The notes: generated from the sequence alone by a model not told the origin. Counted from the stretch's first letter, positions 1 to 8,499 are shown. The stretch is DNA of 24,512 bases from an uncultured Prevotella sp. (GCA_900553465.1 USDT01000038.1:1-24512), one strand, 5' to 3'. A program made the numbers and translations.

Positions 1-3000
1 CACAGGGTGCGAACAACTTCCTTGGCTATCAGCCTACATACTGGCAGTACATGGATAAGCTTGTTTACTGGGCAGGTTCGGCAAGTGAAGGTATCATCAT
101 TCCTCCTCCAGCAGCTTCTACTGACGCAGCACACCAGAGCGGTGTGAAGTCTTTGGGACAGATATTCTTCCCACCTTCGGCTTACGGTGGCAAACAGGAA
201 TGGGTTCGCCAGATGCTCACAAAGGAGAACGGCAAATATATTTATGCTATAAAGCTGTATGAAATAGCAAAATATATGGGCTTTGACGGTTGGTTCATCA
301 ACGAAGAGACCGGCGGTGGTTCAACCTCAGAGTGGGTCGCATTTATCCAGGAATTCAACAAAATCGCTGACGAGAATGGCGATACACAGATGGAAATCCA
401 GTGGTATAATGCAAGCATGAGTCCTAATGTAACAATCCTCAAGTCTCACAAGAACACATCTCAGTTCCTTGAGTACGGTTCTCCGGGCGACTACCGTGGA
501 TACGCATCACAGCTTGGCTGCACCGAAGCTGAGACTTTCTCAAAGATATACGGTGGTGTACAGGTTGTATACGGCGGACACACAGGATATAAAACTTATC
601 TTGACAGAGCAATGCCTACAACCGGTCACGTAGGTTCACTTGACCTGTTCTGTCCGGAAGAGCGTATCTGGAAGGATAATGTAAAGAACCTTCTCGGTAC
701 ACAGGACGAGTGTGGCGAGCGCGCATATGCTGCCATAACAAAGACATTCCAGAACGAAGAGCAGATGTGGGTTAACCTTCAGGGCGACCCGTCTTACGTT
801 GCAGAATCAGGATGGCCGGGACTTTCTGGTCGTATGATCGAGCGTTCTGTTATCACCTCTATGCCGTTCGAGACTTCTTTCTGCGTCGGCGTTGGTAAAC
901 ATCGTTTCGTAGAAGGTGAAAAGCAGGGCACACAGGACTGGAACCACAGTGGTGTTCAGAGCATCATGCCTACATGGCGTTGGTGGATTGAGAACAAGGG
1001 TGATCTGAAAGCTGCAATCAACTGGGACGATGCATACAACTTCGGTAGCTCTATCAAGATCACCGGTAAGCTGACATCTGGCGACCATCTGATGCGTCTT
1101 TACAAGACCATGATCCCTGTTAATGCAGGTGGAACACTCCGTCTGGTTTACAAGACAAACACTGCCGGTTCTGTAGAGGTTAAGCTCGCTACCGAAAGTA
1201 AGGTTGACGGAGCAATGACAACACTCTCTGACCCGACAACATCAGAAAAGAACGGCTGGACCGTAGCTGAATACGATCTGTCTTCTCTCAACGGAAACAC
1301 AATCTATATGATTGCCCTCAACCTGAAAGCAGGTTCTGACGTGGCTGCATACGAACTGTCACTTGGTGAACTCGCTGTACTGCCTGCAGGTTATGCTCCT
1401 GCTTCAGTAGTTGTAAGCAACCTTGCTACAACAAGCGTACTCGGTGAGGAGAAGGGTGATATCCGTGTTACATGGGATTATGACTACACTGCCGATTTTG
1501 ATCACTTCGATATCTACAAGGAAACAGCTGACGGCACACGCACACTCATCGGACAGACACGCGGTCAGGGATTCTATATCCCGACATTCGAGCGTAACGC
1601 CAACGACGAATATGTCAACGTGCTTGTTGTTCCTGTAATGAAAGACATGAAGCAGCAGCCGGCACAGACTCTGAAAGTCAACTATCCGGCTCCTACAACT
1701 CCGGTTGTTACATTCAAACTCTCAAAGAGCTACATCAATGTAGGCGAGACAGCTACTATCTCTGTTAAGGGTACAGGCAAACCGACCGCATGGAAGTGGA
1801 CTCTTCCGGAATCTCTCGAGCTTGTTGAAGGCGAACTGACCGATAGTGAGATCACTGTTAAGGGTCTGAAGAGCGGCCGTCAGAGCGTAACTGTAGAGGC
1901 TACCAATGTTGTTGGTACATCAACAACCACTAAGGAAGTTCTCGACGTTATGGAAACCGGTGAGGAAAAAGAGGTTTACAATGTTGTAATGCATAAGACT
2001 GTAGTTTCTTACAGTGGTTCTACAAACGAGACTGAAGTTCCTGAAAGAATTATCGACGGCGTACAGAGACCGTCAAGCACAAGCCAGAAGTGGTGTAACG
2101 TCAGCGCCGACAACTGGGTTATATTCGACCTTGAAGGTGCTTACCGCATCTATGGCTTCCGCATCTACGACGCTAACTCAGGACCTGAAAGCGGTTGCGA
2201 CCAGATCCGTTCTTACACAATCGAACTGTCTAACGACGGTGAGAACTGGACTACTGTAGTTGATGAGGAGAACCGTGAGAGCGAGTCTATCAAGACCGAT
2301 TACATCGCTCCTTACAAAGCACGCTATGTACGTCTGTCTCCGCACGTTAACGGAACACTCCGTATCTGGGAATTCGAGGTTTACGGTAAGGACGACAACA
2401 ATCTCACAATAGAGACTTCACCGGCAGAACTCAAACTGAATGCTGGCGAGACACAGAACATTGAAGTTAAGTACAACCTCAATGGTGACGAGCGCGCAGA
2501 GGAATTCACTTGCAAGGTTGTTTCTGAAAAGGGCAATGTTGTTATAGGTGAAATCAAAGAGAATGCAGCTGAAAGCACATTCACAGTGCCTGTAACAGCC
2601 GGCAAGGTGATTGGTGAGGACAACCTGAAGATCACTGTAAACAACGGTGGTTCATACAAGGAGCGCACTGTAAACGTTGTGATCGACTCAGAGGAACAGC
2701 CGAACATTCTGGCAGGAACAGAGGCTACACTGCGTCATTACAAGTCTGACTATTCATTCGAGGCTGAGTATGATGAGTACAAGGTCAACACTCTTACCGA
2801 TGGCAACAAGACAGAAGAAGGATGTCTCGTAATCGAAACTCCGTCAATGTACAAGCAGGACTTCTGGTCAATATTCACTGCTCCGGAAGGAAAGAACTGG
2901 AACCTTGCAAAGGTTAAGGTTTACATCCCGGGCAACAACCAGGCTGAAAACGACAACGGTAAATTAGGTGCTGCTAACAACGAAATCAGCATCATGATGG

Positions 3001-3962
3001 GTAATGACCTTACCAACCTGACAACAGTCAAGACATTCTCTGACCTGAATGAGGTTTCTGAACTCGAATATGTACTTCCGGAATACAAGAACTGCAAGTA
3101 TCTCGCAGTTGTATGTACTCTGAATCCGTTCTTCTATCCTTCACTTGCTGAGGTTGAGGCATTCGAACAGTTCGAAGAGGCTATTCCGGTGAACGGTCCT
3201 GTAGCAGTGACTGGTTGGAACTATGACGTTATTGCTGAGAGCAAACCGTCTGCAGAGTCAACAAATGGCGTTCTCGACGATCAGGGTTGGGTTCTTTACA
3301 GCTCAGCTGTTCAGGAGAAGGGCGCACTTGCCGGTGACGACCACATCGTGACAACATCTGCCGGTACAGAGTTCAAACTGGCTGACTACGCTCAGAACAA
3401 CGGACTCGTACTCAAGAGCTATGGCGAAAGCAAGGAACTCGTATTCGACGAGCCGGCTAACTGTGAAGAGCTTTACTTCCTCGTGATTTCTGCAAACGGT
3501 CAGTCAACACTTGAGGCAGTAGCCAACTATGAGGACGAAACACAGAGCGAAGCACAGACATTCGCACCTGAAGACTGGTGGAGCAGCTATCCTTCTGGCA
3601 ATGAGGCTGTATATGGCATAAGCCGCATCCTTACTAAGAGCGTACAGGGATATGCAACAGACGAGATCGACGACAGATATCAGTTCCGTCTGTTCGAATA
3701 TACTCTGCCTACCGACAAGAGCAAGAAGGTTAAGTCTGTCACATTCACATCATTGAAGAGCGGCAGCTATCCTACAATCCTCGGTATCGCCAAGAAGGGC
3801 TTCTACGTTCCGACAGGCATCGATTCTACAGAAACTGAAGGTGGCGTACGCGAAATCTCTGGTATCTATACCATCAACGGTATGAAGCTGAATGCTCCGC
3901 AGAGAGGTATCAACATCATCAAGTACACCGATGGTACAGCTAAGAAGGTTATAATCAAGTAA
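1..3962 (+). CDS. GH85 endo-beta-N-acetylglucosaminidase, multidomain, T9SS cargo (5' partial)
   Basis: The reading frame is open from base 3, so the gene starts upstream of the window. Residue numbers here count from the Met at 51. The visible N-terminus is the GH85 TIM barrel: YWAGSASEG at 7-15, FFPPSAYGGK at 39-48, and the signature GFDGWFINEET, where N84 and E86 match the catalytic Asn/Glu pair of the family. GH85 enzymes cut between the two GlcNAc residues of N-glycan cores. After the barrel come a beta-sandwich (about 320-440), a region resembling Fn3 (about 450-545), an Ig/PKD-like region (about 550-635), an F5/8-type-C (CBM32-like) domain (about 645-780), and further beta-rich modules. 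The C-terminus from about 1260 (SGIYTINGMK to the final KKVIIK) is a T9SS type A sorting domain, so the protein is probably cell-surface or secreted. The missing upstream part should hold the signal peptide and the first barrel strands. A terminator follows 35 bases after the stop. Confidence 0.93.
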   Translation, partial: QGANNFLGYQPTYWQYMDKLVYWAGSASEGIIIPPPAASTDAAHQSGVKSLGQIFFPPSAYGGKQEWVRQMLTKENGKYIYAIKLYEIAKYMGFDGWFINEETGGGSTSEWVAFIQEFNKIADENGDTQMEIQWYNASMSPNVTILKSHKNTSQFLEYGSPGDYRGYASQLGCTEAETFSKIYGGVQVVYGGHTGYKTYLDRAMPTTGHVGSLDLFCPEERIWKDNVKNLLGTQDECGERAYAAITKTFQNEEQMWVNLQGDPSYVAESGWPGLSGRMIERSVITSMPFETSFCVGVGKHRFVEGEKQGTQDWNHSGVQSIMPTWRWWIENKGDLKAAINWDDAYNFGSSIKITGKLTSGDHLMRLYKTMIPVNAGGTLRLVYKTNTAGSVEVKLATESKVDGAMTTLSDPTTSEKNGWTVAEYDLSSLNGNTIYMIALNLKAGSDVAAYELSLGELAVLPAGYAPASVVVSNLATTSVLGEEKGDIRVTWDYDYTADFDHFDIYKETADGTRTLIGQTRGQGFYIPTFERNANDEYVNVLVVPVMKDMKQQPAQTLKVNYPAPTTPVVTFKLSKSYINVGETATISVKGTGKPTAWKWTLPESLELVEGELTDSEITVKGLKSGRQSVTVEATNVVGTSTTTKEVLDVMETGEEKEVYNVVMHKTVVSYSGSTNETEVPERIIDGVQRPSSTSQKWCNVSADNWVIFDLEGAYRIYGFRIYDANSGPESGCDQIRSYTIELSNDGENWTTVVDEENRESESIKTDYIAPYKARYVRLSPHVNGTLRIWEFEVYGKDDNNLTIETSPAELKLNAGETQNIEVKYNLNGDERAEEFTCKVVSEKGNVVIGEIKENAAESTFTVPVTAGKVIGEDNLKITVNNGGSYKERTVNVVIDSEEQPNILAGTEATLRHYKSDYSFEAEYDEYKVNTLTDGNKTEEGCLVIETPSMYKQDFWSIFTAPEGKNWNLAKVKVYIPGNNQAENDNGKLGAANNEISIMMGNDLTNLTTVKTFSDLNEVSELEYVLPEYKNCKYLAVVCTLNPFFYPSLAEVEAFEQFEEAIPVNGPVAVTGWNYDVIAESKPSAESTNGVLDDQGWVLYSSAVQEKGALAGDDHIVTTSAGTEFKLADYAQNNGLVLKSYGESKELVFDEPANCEELYFLVISANGQSTLEAVANYEDETQSEAQTFAPEDWWSSYPSGNEAVYGISRILTKSVQGYATDEIDDRYQFRLFEYTLPTDKSKKVKSVTFTSLKSGSYPTILGIAKKGFYVPTGIDSTETEGGVREISGIYTINGMKLNAPQRGINIIKYTDGTAKKVIIK

Positions 3963-3997
3963 TCAGCGGAAAACACACAACTGATTAATCATAACGA

Positions 3998-4031
3998 AGT
4001 GAGGGCATATCCGTATGTCCTCACTTTTTTT
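3998..4031 (+). terminator. Rho-independent terminator of the GH85 gene
   Basis: A 12-bp stem (AGTGAGGGCATA with TATGTCCTCACT, one G-T pair) closes a 4-base loop. It is followed directly by a run of seven T. It lies 35 bases after the GH85 stop codon. Confidence 0.93.
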
Positions 4032-4288
4032 GTGTCGTTACGCAGCCTGCCGACGTGAATGTGCTTTCATGTTTCCGCACAATCTCCGCTCCGCCTGTCT
4101 TTCTCCGTCCTGTTGTCCGTGCACATATATGCCTTTGTCTCACACTGAACGCGCCCTTTTGCGGCCACGACAATTATTGCATATTTATACAGTCTCTTTC
4201 TTGGCGATGAATATTTATACATCGTCAACTCGCTGAGAGTGCCGCTGAAATCTCCGAAAGTATTTCCGGTTACAAATATTCAATTCTC

Positions 4289-4309
4289 AGAGAGTTTACG
4301 CAACTCTCT
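4289..4309. repeat. Perfect 8-bp inverted repeat
   Basis: AGAGAGTT and AACTCTCT flank a 5-base loop (TACGC). There is no T-run on either side, so it is not an obvious terminator. A second hairpin lies about 40 bases downstream. Confidence 0.6.
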
Positions 4310-4345
4310 GTCATACAACAGCTTACGGTCTTCTGTGTTTTAACG

Positions 4346-4372
4346 GACTCTTTGTTGCGTTGCGAAAGAGTC
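4346..4372 (+). repeat. Inverted repeat next to the tandem array
   Basis: GACTCTTT and AAAGAGTC (8 bp, perfect) enclose the loop GTTGCGTTGCG. A T-rich segment (TTTCTTA) follows, so it could terminate transcription weakly. It abuts the start of the degenerate repeat array at 4372. Confidence 0.55.
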
Positions 4373-4461
4373 TTTCTTAGGGTGCGTTATTGCCCGTTTC
4401 GTGTGCTGATATCAACCGGATCACCACCTGATATGCACCATATCACACCCTGATAAAGCCC
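4372..4461. repeat. Degenerate ~22-bp tandem repeat, array I (4 units)
   Basis: Four imperfect units lie head to tail at 4372-4395, 4396-4417, 4418-4439 and 4440-4461. Three are exactly 22 bp and the first is 24. The units follow roughly TTTCAGCCCTGATATGCAC plus three or four bases. The core CTGATA recurs at the same place in units 2 to 4. Units of the same pattern occur at 13527-13682, including a near-identical CCTGATATGCAC core, so this is a repeat family and not a chance duplication. Confidence 0.65.
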
Positions 4462-4566
4462 TTTCTGTTTTCCGGTCTGAAAAAGATCGCTATTTTGTCT
4501 CGTCCCGTCGCTGTTCAGATTTTGCGGAAAGCACCGTTTTGCGCGTTTTCGTCCGCCTGCCGATTT

Positions 4567-4593
4567 CTATTTTGCGAAAAATTTTTGTCAAAA
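4567..4593 (-). repeat. A/T-rich shared motif, copy C (inverted)
   Basis: The segment contains TTTTGCGAAAA followed by TTTTTGTCAAAA. Read on the minus strand it matches, with about three differences, the TTTTGACAAAA / TTTTCGCAAAAG segment found at 13457-13482 and 24479-24504. It lies about 100 bases after array I. Low-complexity A/T makes chance similarity possible, but the conserved GCG and GTC inside the match argue against that. Confidence 0.5.
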
Positions 4594-4755
4594 TTTTTTA
4601 CTTTTTGTTTTGCATAAATATTCATTTCCAACGCTCATAACGGCTTTTCCGCTGTGCGCTGCCACTGTTGCCGGAGCAGTGGTGGTGTGTCATGCTGTCG
4701 GCCGTCTGTCCACATTGTTTTTGGGACATGACGGTCCAAAACGACATGCATGCAG

Positions 4756-4786
4756 TTGTGCCGTTGCGATAAATTTCGTAATTTTG
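4756..4786 (+). promoter_or_regulatory. Bacteroidetes-type promoter of the transglutaminase-like gene
   Basis: A perfect -7 element TAATTTTG (TANNTTTG pattern) sits at 4779-4786. A TTG (-33 element) sits at 4756-4758, with the expected 20-base spacing. Transcription would start near 4793, leaving a leader of roughly 44 bases before the ATG at 4837. Confidence 0.75.
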
Positions 4787-4836
4787 TCTCCATCCGGACT
4801 GTCCGTACCTGAACTGTTACTATAACTGAAAATATT

Positions 4837-6051
4837 ATGAAGCACCCATTCCTGGCTTTATGCCTGGCGCTCGCGGCCCATACCTCATTGGCGCAACGCA
4901 CATACGACATCAAGAACTCGCTTGTGATAAGAAACCACGACTGCACGCTCACACGCCTTTGTGCGGTGATGCCCGTGCCGGATAGCAACATCTATCAGGA
5001 CATAGAACAGTTCAGCACGACTGACGGCGAGCTATGCCGTGCCGCCAACAACGACAACCGCTATCTGCGCACCGTACGCACCGGAACGCTGCCTGTGTCT
5101 GGCGACTCTCTCGTCATTGCGGAGCGGTTCCGCGCCACGCTCTATCCCATGCGCATAGACATGGCGCAGTTCACGGCGATAAATCCTTACGACACCACCA
5201 CTGAACTTTACCGGAGATACACATCTCCGATAGGCAGTTACGTCGATATCACGCATCCCGACATCGTCCGCACTGCTGACTCATTGTGGAATCGGGCCGC
5301 TGCCAATCCTTTGGAATATGCGCGGCTGTGCTATGAGCATGTGGCTGCCAGATTCGGTTATCTCAATCCCGACACAGGCATACACACTATCGCAGAGACA
5401 ATGGTCGCAGGCGGAGGCGACTGTGGCAATCTCTCGGCCGTCTATGCCAGTCTGCTGCGCTGCAAGGGCGTGCCTGCGCGTCTCGTTGTCACGGTGCGTC
5501 CCGACGGCACACACCACGTATGGAACGATTTTTTCCTTGAGCGCTACGGATGGGTGCCGGTGGATGTGACGATGAAACACGACCATCCCGACGGCGACTT
5601 CTTCGGTTATTGTGCGGGCGACGGCATTGTCATGTCGTTCGACCTGTGTTCCGAACTGTCTGCCGACGGCCTCACGCCTTTCACGGCCGACCTTCTTCAG
5701 ACTTTCTTCTATTGGTACCGGCGCAGCGCCGGCTCGGAGGTGAGCGCGGCTCAGAGGGTTGATAGCCGCCGCACGGACCGCGGATTCAGTGTCGGTGTGC
5801 GTGCCGGCGCGGACGGACAGATGGTGGTGGAGTGGAGCAGTGCCGTAGGAGCGACGGGCTACAGGCTCTGTGTGAGCGAGAGTGGGACAGACCGTGCCGT
5901 AGTCACACAGACTTTCGGTTCCGACTGTACGTCGTGCACTTTTGACGGACTTCAGCCGGAACGTACATACGACGTGGACGTGACGCCGCTGCGGCGACAT
6001 GGCAATATAGTGTCGGAGATGGTCTCATGCACCGCCGGCATACGCCTCTGA
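4837..6051 (+). CDS. Secreted transglutaminase-like superfamily protein with C-terminal Fn3-like domain
   Basis: A signal peptide is clear at residues 1-19 (MKHPFLALCLALAAHTSLA). The transglutaminase-like core runs from about 150 to 260. Its catalytic triad can be placed: C196 in GGGDCGNLS, H227 in THHVWNDFF, and D243 in WVPVDVT. The region before it (20-150) resembles the N-terminal beta domain often seen in Bacteroidetes relatives. Residues 320-404 look like one fibronectin type III domain (VEWSSAVGATGYRL ... LQPERTYDVDVTPL). Members of this superfamily can be transglutaminases, peptidases or amidases, so the reaction and substrate are not assigned. The gene has its own promoter and is followed after 83 bases by an SGNH hydrolase gene on the same strand, with no terminator between, so the two are probably co-transcribed. 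Confidence 0.88.
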   Translation: MKHPFLALCLALAAHTSLAQRTYDIKNSLVIRNHDCTLTRLCAVMPVPDSNIYQDIEQFSTTDGELCRAANNDNRYLRTVRTGTLPVSGDSLVIAERFRATLYPMRIDMAQFTAINPYDTTTELYRRYTSPIGSYVDITHPDIVRTADSLWNRAAANPLEYARLCYEHVAARFGYLNPDTGIHTIAETMVAGGGDCGNLSAVYASLLRCKGVPARLVVTVRPDGTHHVWNDFFLERYGWVPVDVTMKHDHPDGDFFGYCAGDGIVMSFDLCSELSADGLTPFTADLLQTFFYWYRRSAGSEVSAAQRVDSRRTDRGFSVGVRAGADGQMVVEWSSAVGATGYRLCVSESGTDRAVVTQTFGSDCTSCTFDGLQPERTYDVDVTPLRRHGNIVSEMVSCTAGIRL

Positions 6052-6134
6052 AGGCTGTGTGCTGCGTCTTCTGGCTCCCCGTGAGCACGGCGTGAGGCGT
6101 CGCGTGGAATGAATACAGATTATAAACCTAAGAT

Positions 6135-7514
6135 ATGAGAAAATTATTCATGTTCCTTTTCCTGCTCCTTCCGCTCAGCGGTATGGCGCAGCAGGTGGCA
6201 CCGTTCAAGAGCGGTGACCGCGTAGCATTCGTCGGAAACAGTATAACCGACGGCGGACACTATCATTCGTACATATGGCTCTACTACATGACGCGTTTCC
6301 CTGAGATGCGCATGCAGATGTTCAACTGCGGTGTGGGTGGTGACACTGCCCTCGAGATACTGCGCCGTATCGACCATGACGTGTTCTCCAGGAAGCCGAC
6401 CGTGCTCACACTCACGTTCGGTATGAACGACAGCGGATATTTCGAGTACAACGGAGATAATCCTCAGGCGTTCGCCGACAGCAAGGTTTCGGAGTCGCGC
6501 CGCAACTTTCTCGAGATAGAGAAAAAGCTGAAAGAGCATACGTCGGTACGCAAGGTGATGATTGGTACGTCGCCCTACGACCAGACGTCGCGGTTCAACA
6601 GCGACATATTCAGGCGCAAGAACGACGCCATGCGCCGCATCATAGCCTTTCAGGATTCGGCGGCGCAGGCCAACGGATGGGAGTTCCTCGACTTCAACGC
6701 TCCCATGTGTGCCATCAACGAGCGTTTCCAGGCCGTTGATTCCACGTTCACCCTGTGCGGCAGCGACCGCGTTCATCCCGACAACGACGGCCACATGGTG
6801 ATGGCATATCTCTTCCTGAAGGCTCAGGGTATGGTCGGAAAGAAGGTGGCGGAAGTGTCGGTTGATGCTGCCCGGAGCAAGGTGCTGACTGCCGGCAACT
6901 GCAAGGTGACAGGATTGAAGGTGAAGGACGGTAAGGTGACGTTCGACTATCTGGCGCACGCTCTGCCTTATCCACTCGACACGGTGGCGCATGGTTGGGG
7001 CTTCACCCGACCGCAGTCGCGCATCACAAAGATTGTACCTGAGTTCATGGACGAGATGAACAGCGAGCTGCTCACCGTCAGCGGACTGTCCGGCAACCAT
7101 CTGCTCACCATCGACGGAGAGCCTATCGACACACTCACTGCCGGCGAACTCGCTTCGGGTGTCAATCTCGCGGCTTACCGCCACACACCGCAATACCGTC
7201 AGGCCATGACCGTTATGGCTCTCAACGAGGAACGGTGGGAGATAGAACGTCGCTTCCGCGACTATGCGTGGTTGCAGTACAACTTCTTCATGAAGCGTGG
7301 TATGCTCGAGGCAAACGACGAACGTGCGGCCCGTGCTTTCCGCGAAGGCCAGAAGAACGACGCCTGGGTGGCCGCCAAGCGCGATATGTATAACAAGATG
7401 ATACACAAGGAAGTGCGCGACATGTACACGCGCCAGATGGACATGATTGTCGATCGAATATACGAGATAAACCGTCCGCTGAAGCGCCGTGTGGAGCTTC
7501 TGCCTGTGGAATAA
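6135..7514 (+). CDS. Secreted SGNH/GDSL-family hydrolase (probable esterase)
   Basis: A signal peptide occupies residues 1-18 (hydrophobic core LFMFLFLLLPLSGMA). The SGNH blocks are all present: block I GNSITDG with nucleophile S36, block II NCGVGGDT with G69, block III TFGMNDSG with N98, and block V DRVHPDNDGH with D211 and H214. The hydrolase domain ends near 240. Residues 240-459 form an extra C-terminal region rich in charged helices (about 360-450) that I do not recognise. Family members remove acyl groups from polysaccharides, glycans or lipids. Next to GH85 and GH92 genes, deacetylation of a glycan is a reasonable but unproven role. The gene ends in a terminator shared with the convergent cupin gene. 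Confidence 0.9.
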   Translation: MRKLFMFLFLLLPLSGMAQQVAPFKSGDRVAFVGNSITDGGHYHSYIWLYYMTRFPEMRMQMFNCGVGGDTALEILRRIDHDVFSRKPTVLTLTFGMNDSGYFEYNGDNPQAFADSKVSESRRNFLEIEKKLKEHTSVRKVMIGTSPYDQTSRFNSDIFRRKNDAMRRIIAFQDSAAQANGWEFLDFNAPMCAINERFQAVDSTFTLCGSDRVHPDNDGHMVMAYLFLKAQGMVGKKVAEVSVDAARSKVLTAGNCKVTGLKVKDGKVTFDYLAHALPYPLDTVAHGWGFTRPQSRITKIVPEFMDEMNSELLTVSGLSGNHLLTIDGEPIDTLTAGELASGVNLAAYRHTPQYRQAMTVMALNEERWEIERRFRDYAWLQYNFFMKRGMLEANDERAARAFREGQKNDAWVAAKRDMYNKMIHKEVRDMYTRQMDMIVDRIYEINRPLKRRVELLPVE

Positions 7515-7520
7515 GAATAA

Positions 7521-7591
7521 AAAAAGCGGGACATCCGCAAGATTTTCTCCCTGTGGAGAGGTCTTTTCCGGATGTCCCGTATTCTGTTTTT
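7521..7591. terminator. Bidirectional terminator between SGNH hydrolase and cupin genes
   Basis: A perfect 11-bp inverted repeat (CGGGACATCCG at 7527-7537 and CGGATGTCCCG at 7569-7579) encloses a 31-base loop. An A-run lies on the left (7519-7525), which is the U-tract for the minus-strand gene. A T-run lies on the right (7587-7591) for the plus-strand gene. It is placed between two convergent stops. Confidence 0.85.
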
Positions 7592-7605
7592 GTGCGACAG
7601 TGTGC

Positions 7606-7956
7606 TTAGATTATTGCGTCTGTGGCTGTCATCTGCTCCAGCGAACCTTCCTTCACCTGAATGCAGATGTAGCTCACTGCGCTGTCGGCCGCTGCTGCCA
7701 GCTGTCTCTTTACGCTCGGAGCAACGCGCAGCCAGTCGCCTGTGTTCAGCTCTACGGGCTCGCCGTCGAGTGTCATCACGGCCTTACCGCTGAGCACGCC
7801 GTATATCTCCTCGTTCTGTTTGTGGCTGTGAACGAACGGTACTGATGCTCCTGCCGGCATGCTGTTGATTGAAATCTCTGCGCCCGTGAGTCCCAGTTTG
7901 TCGTGCAGTTCGGTCCTCGGTGCGTCGCCTACTGAAATTTTCTGATATTTCTCCAT
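7606..7956 (-). CDS. Small single-domain cupin protein
   Basis: This 116-residue protein is a single cupin-2 barrel. Motif 1 is visible as VHSHKQNEEIYGVLSG, with H43, H45, an acidic ligand at E49 or E50, and G57. Motif 2 is GDWLRVAPSVKRQL (G73, P80), where the usual metal-binding His is replaced by K or R, so three-ligand or altered metal binding is likely. There is no signal peptide, so it is cytoplasmic. It lies downstream of, and on the same strand as, an HxlR-family regulator but has its own promoter. Substrate unknown; such proteins are often isomerases, dioxygenase-like or ligand-binding proteins. Confidence 0.88.
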   Translation of the reverse strand: MEKYQKISVGDAPRTELHDKLGLTGAEISINSMPAGASVPFVHSHKQNEEIYGVLSGKAVMTLDGEPVELNTGDWLRVAPSVKRQLAAAADSAVSYICIQVKEGSLEQMTATDAII

Positions 7957-8005
7957 ACTGAAAAACGTGTTTTGTAGCTTTGTTGTTATTGTTCTTTTTG
8001 TGTTG

Positions 8006-8036
8006 CAAAGTTACTCGACACACCTTTCTTCTGCAA
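8006..8036 (-). promoter_or_regulatory. Promoter of the cupin gene
   Basis: On the minus strand TAACTTTG (plus 8006-8013) fits the -7 element. TTG (plus 8034-8036) lies 20 bases upstream as the -33 element. The expected leader is about 40 bases. Repeats that could be operator sites overlap and precede it. Confidence 0.75.
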
Positions 8037-8055
8037 GAAGTTACTCCGCCGTAAC
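8008..8055. promoter_or_regulatory. Candidate operator sites: AAGTTACTC repeats and GTTAC-N6-GTAAC palindrome
   Basis: AAGTTACTC occurs twice in the same orientation, at 8008-8016 (overlapping the cupin -7 element) and 8038-8046, 30 bases apart. The second is half of the perfect palindrome GTTACTCCGCCGTAAC at 8040-8055. These lie between the HxlR-family gene and the cupin gene. Binding by that regulator is an inference from position and symmetry. Confidence 0.5.
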
Positions 8056-8109
8056 AAAGTATCATATACGAAACAAATGCTGATTTTCAGCTTTTTACGC
8101 GGCAGAGGT

Positions 8110-8499
8110 TTATGTATTATTAAGATTTTCAGCCTTGTTGCGCTGTCTTGTATCGCGGTCGCGCAGTATGGCCTCCATGTTTCTTATGGCCCAGTCGGTG
8201 AGCGGCTGCATGGCTTCGAGCATCTCTATGCCGCGTGCGGTGAGCGAATATTCCACCCGTGGCGGAATCTCAGGATAGGCCGTACGGTTCACAATGCCGT
8301 CTTCCTCCAGCGTCTTGAGCGACGCCGACAGCATTTTCGGTGTGGCGTCGCCTATGGCATTGCGCAATTCTGTGAAGCGCATCGGCGACTTCTGCGACAG
8401 TGCGTGCAGCACCAGCATCGACCATTTGTCGCTTACGCGTGCCAGTATGTTCCTTATCGGACAGTCGGGATATATGGCATTACAAGTGTTATTTTTCAT
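8110..8499 (-). CDS. HxlR-family winged-helix transcriptional regulator
   Basis: The 129-residue protein matches the HxlR family end to end: CPIRNILARVSDKWSMLVLHAL, then MRFTELRNAIGDATPKMLSASLKTLEEDGIVNR (recognition helix region), then the wing PPRVEYSLTARG and a C-terminal helix LTDWA. C6 and C13 sit at the N-terminus, where several family members sense thiol or quinone stress through Cys, so redox sensing is possible but unproven. It is followed by the cupin gene, its likely target, and diverges from the GH92 gene. Confidence 0.92.
   Translation of the reverse strand: MKNNTCNAIYPDCPIRNILARVSDKWSMLVLHALSQKSPMRFTELRNAIGDATPKMLSASLKTLEEDGIVNRTAYPEIPPRVEYSLTARGIEMLEAMQPLTDWAIRNMEAILRDRDTRQRNKAENLNNT

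Larger units (their letters stand above)
4032..4754. other. Long non-coding stretch holding hairpins and repeats
   Basis: I see no convincing gene here; the open frames at 4015-4236 and 4610-4825 have low-complexity, shadow-like translations. The stretch holds two short perfect hairpins, a degenerate tandem repeat array at 4372-4461, and an A/T-rich motif at 4567-4593 shared with two other places in the window. These are listed separately. Confidence 0.6.

Noticed and set aside
6144..7406. 420-residue open frame on the minus strand opposite the SGNH hydrolase gene
   Set aside because: It is the shadow of a strongly supported gene, is rich in His, Arg and Val with no recognisable domain, and has no promoter.
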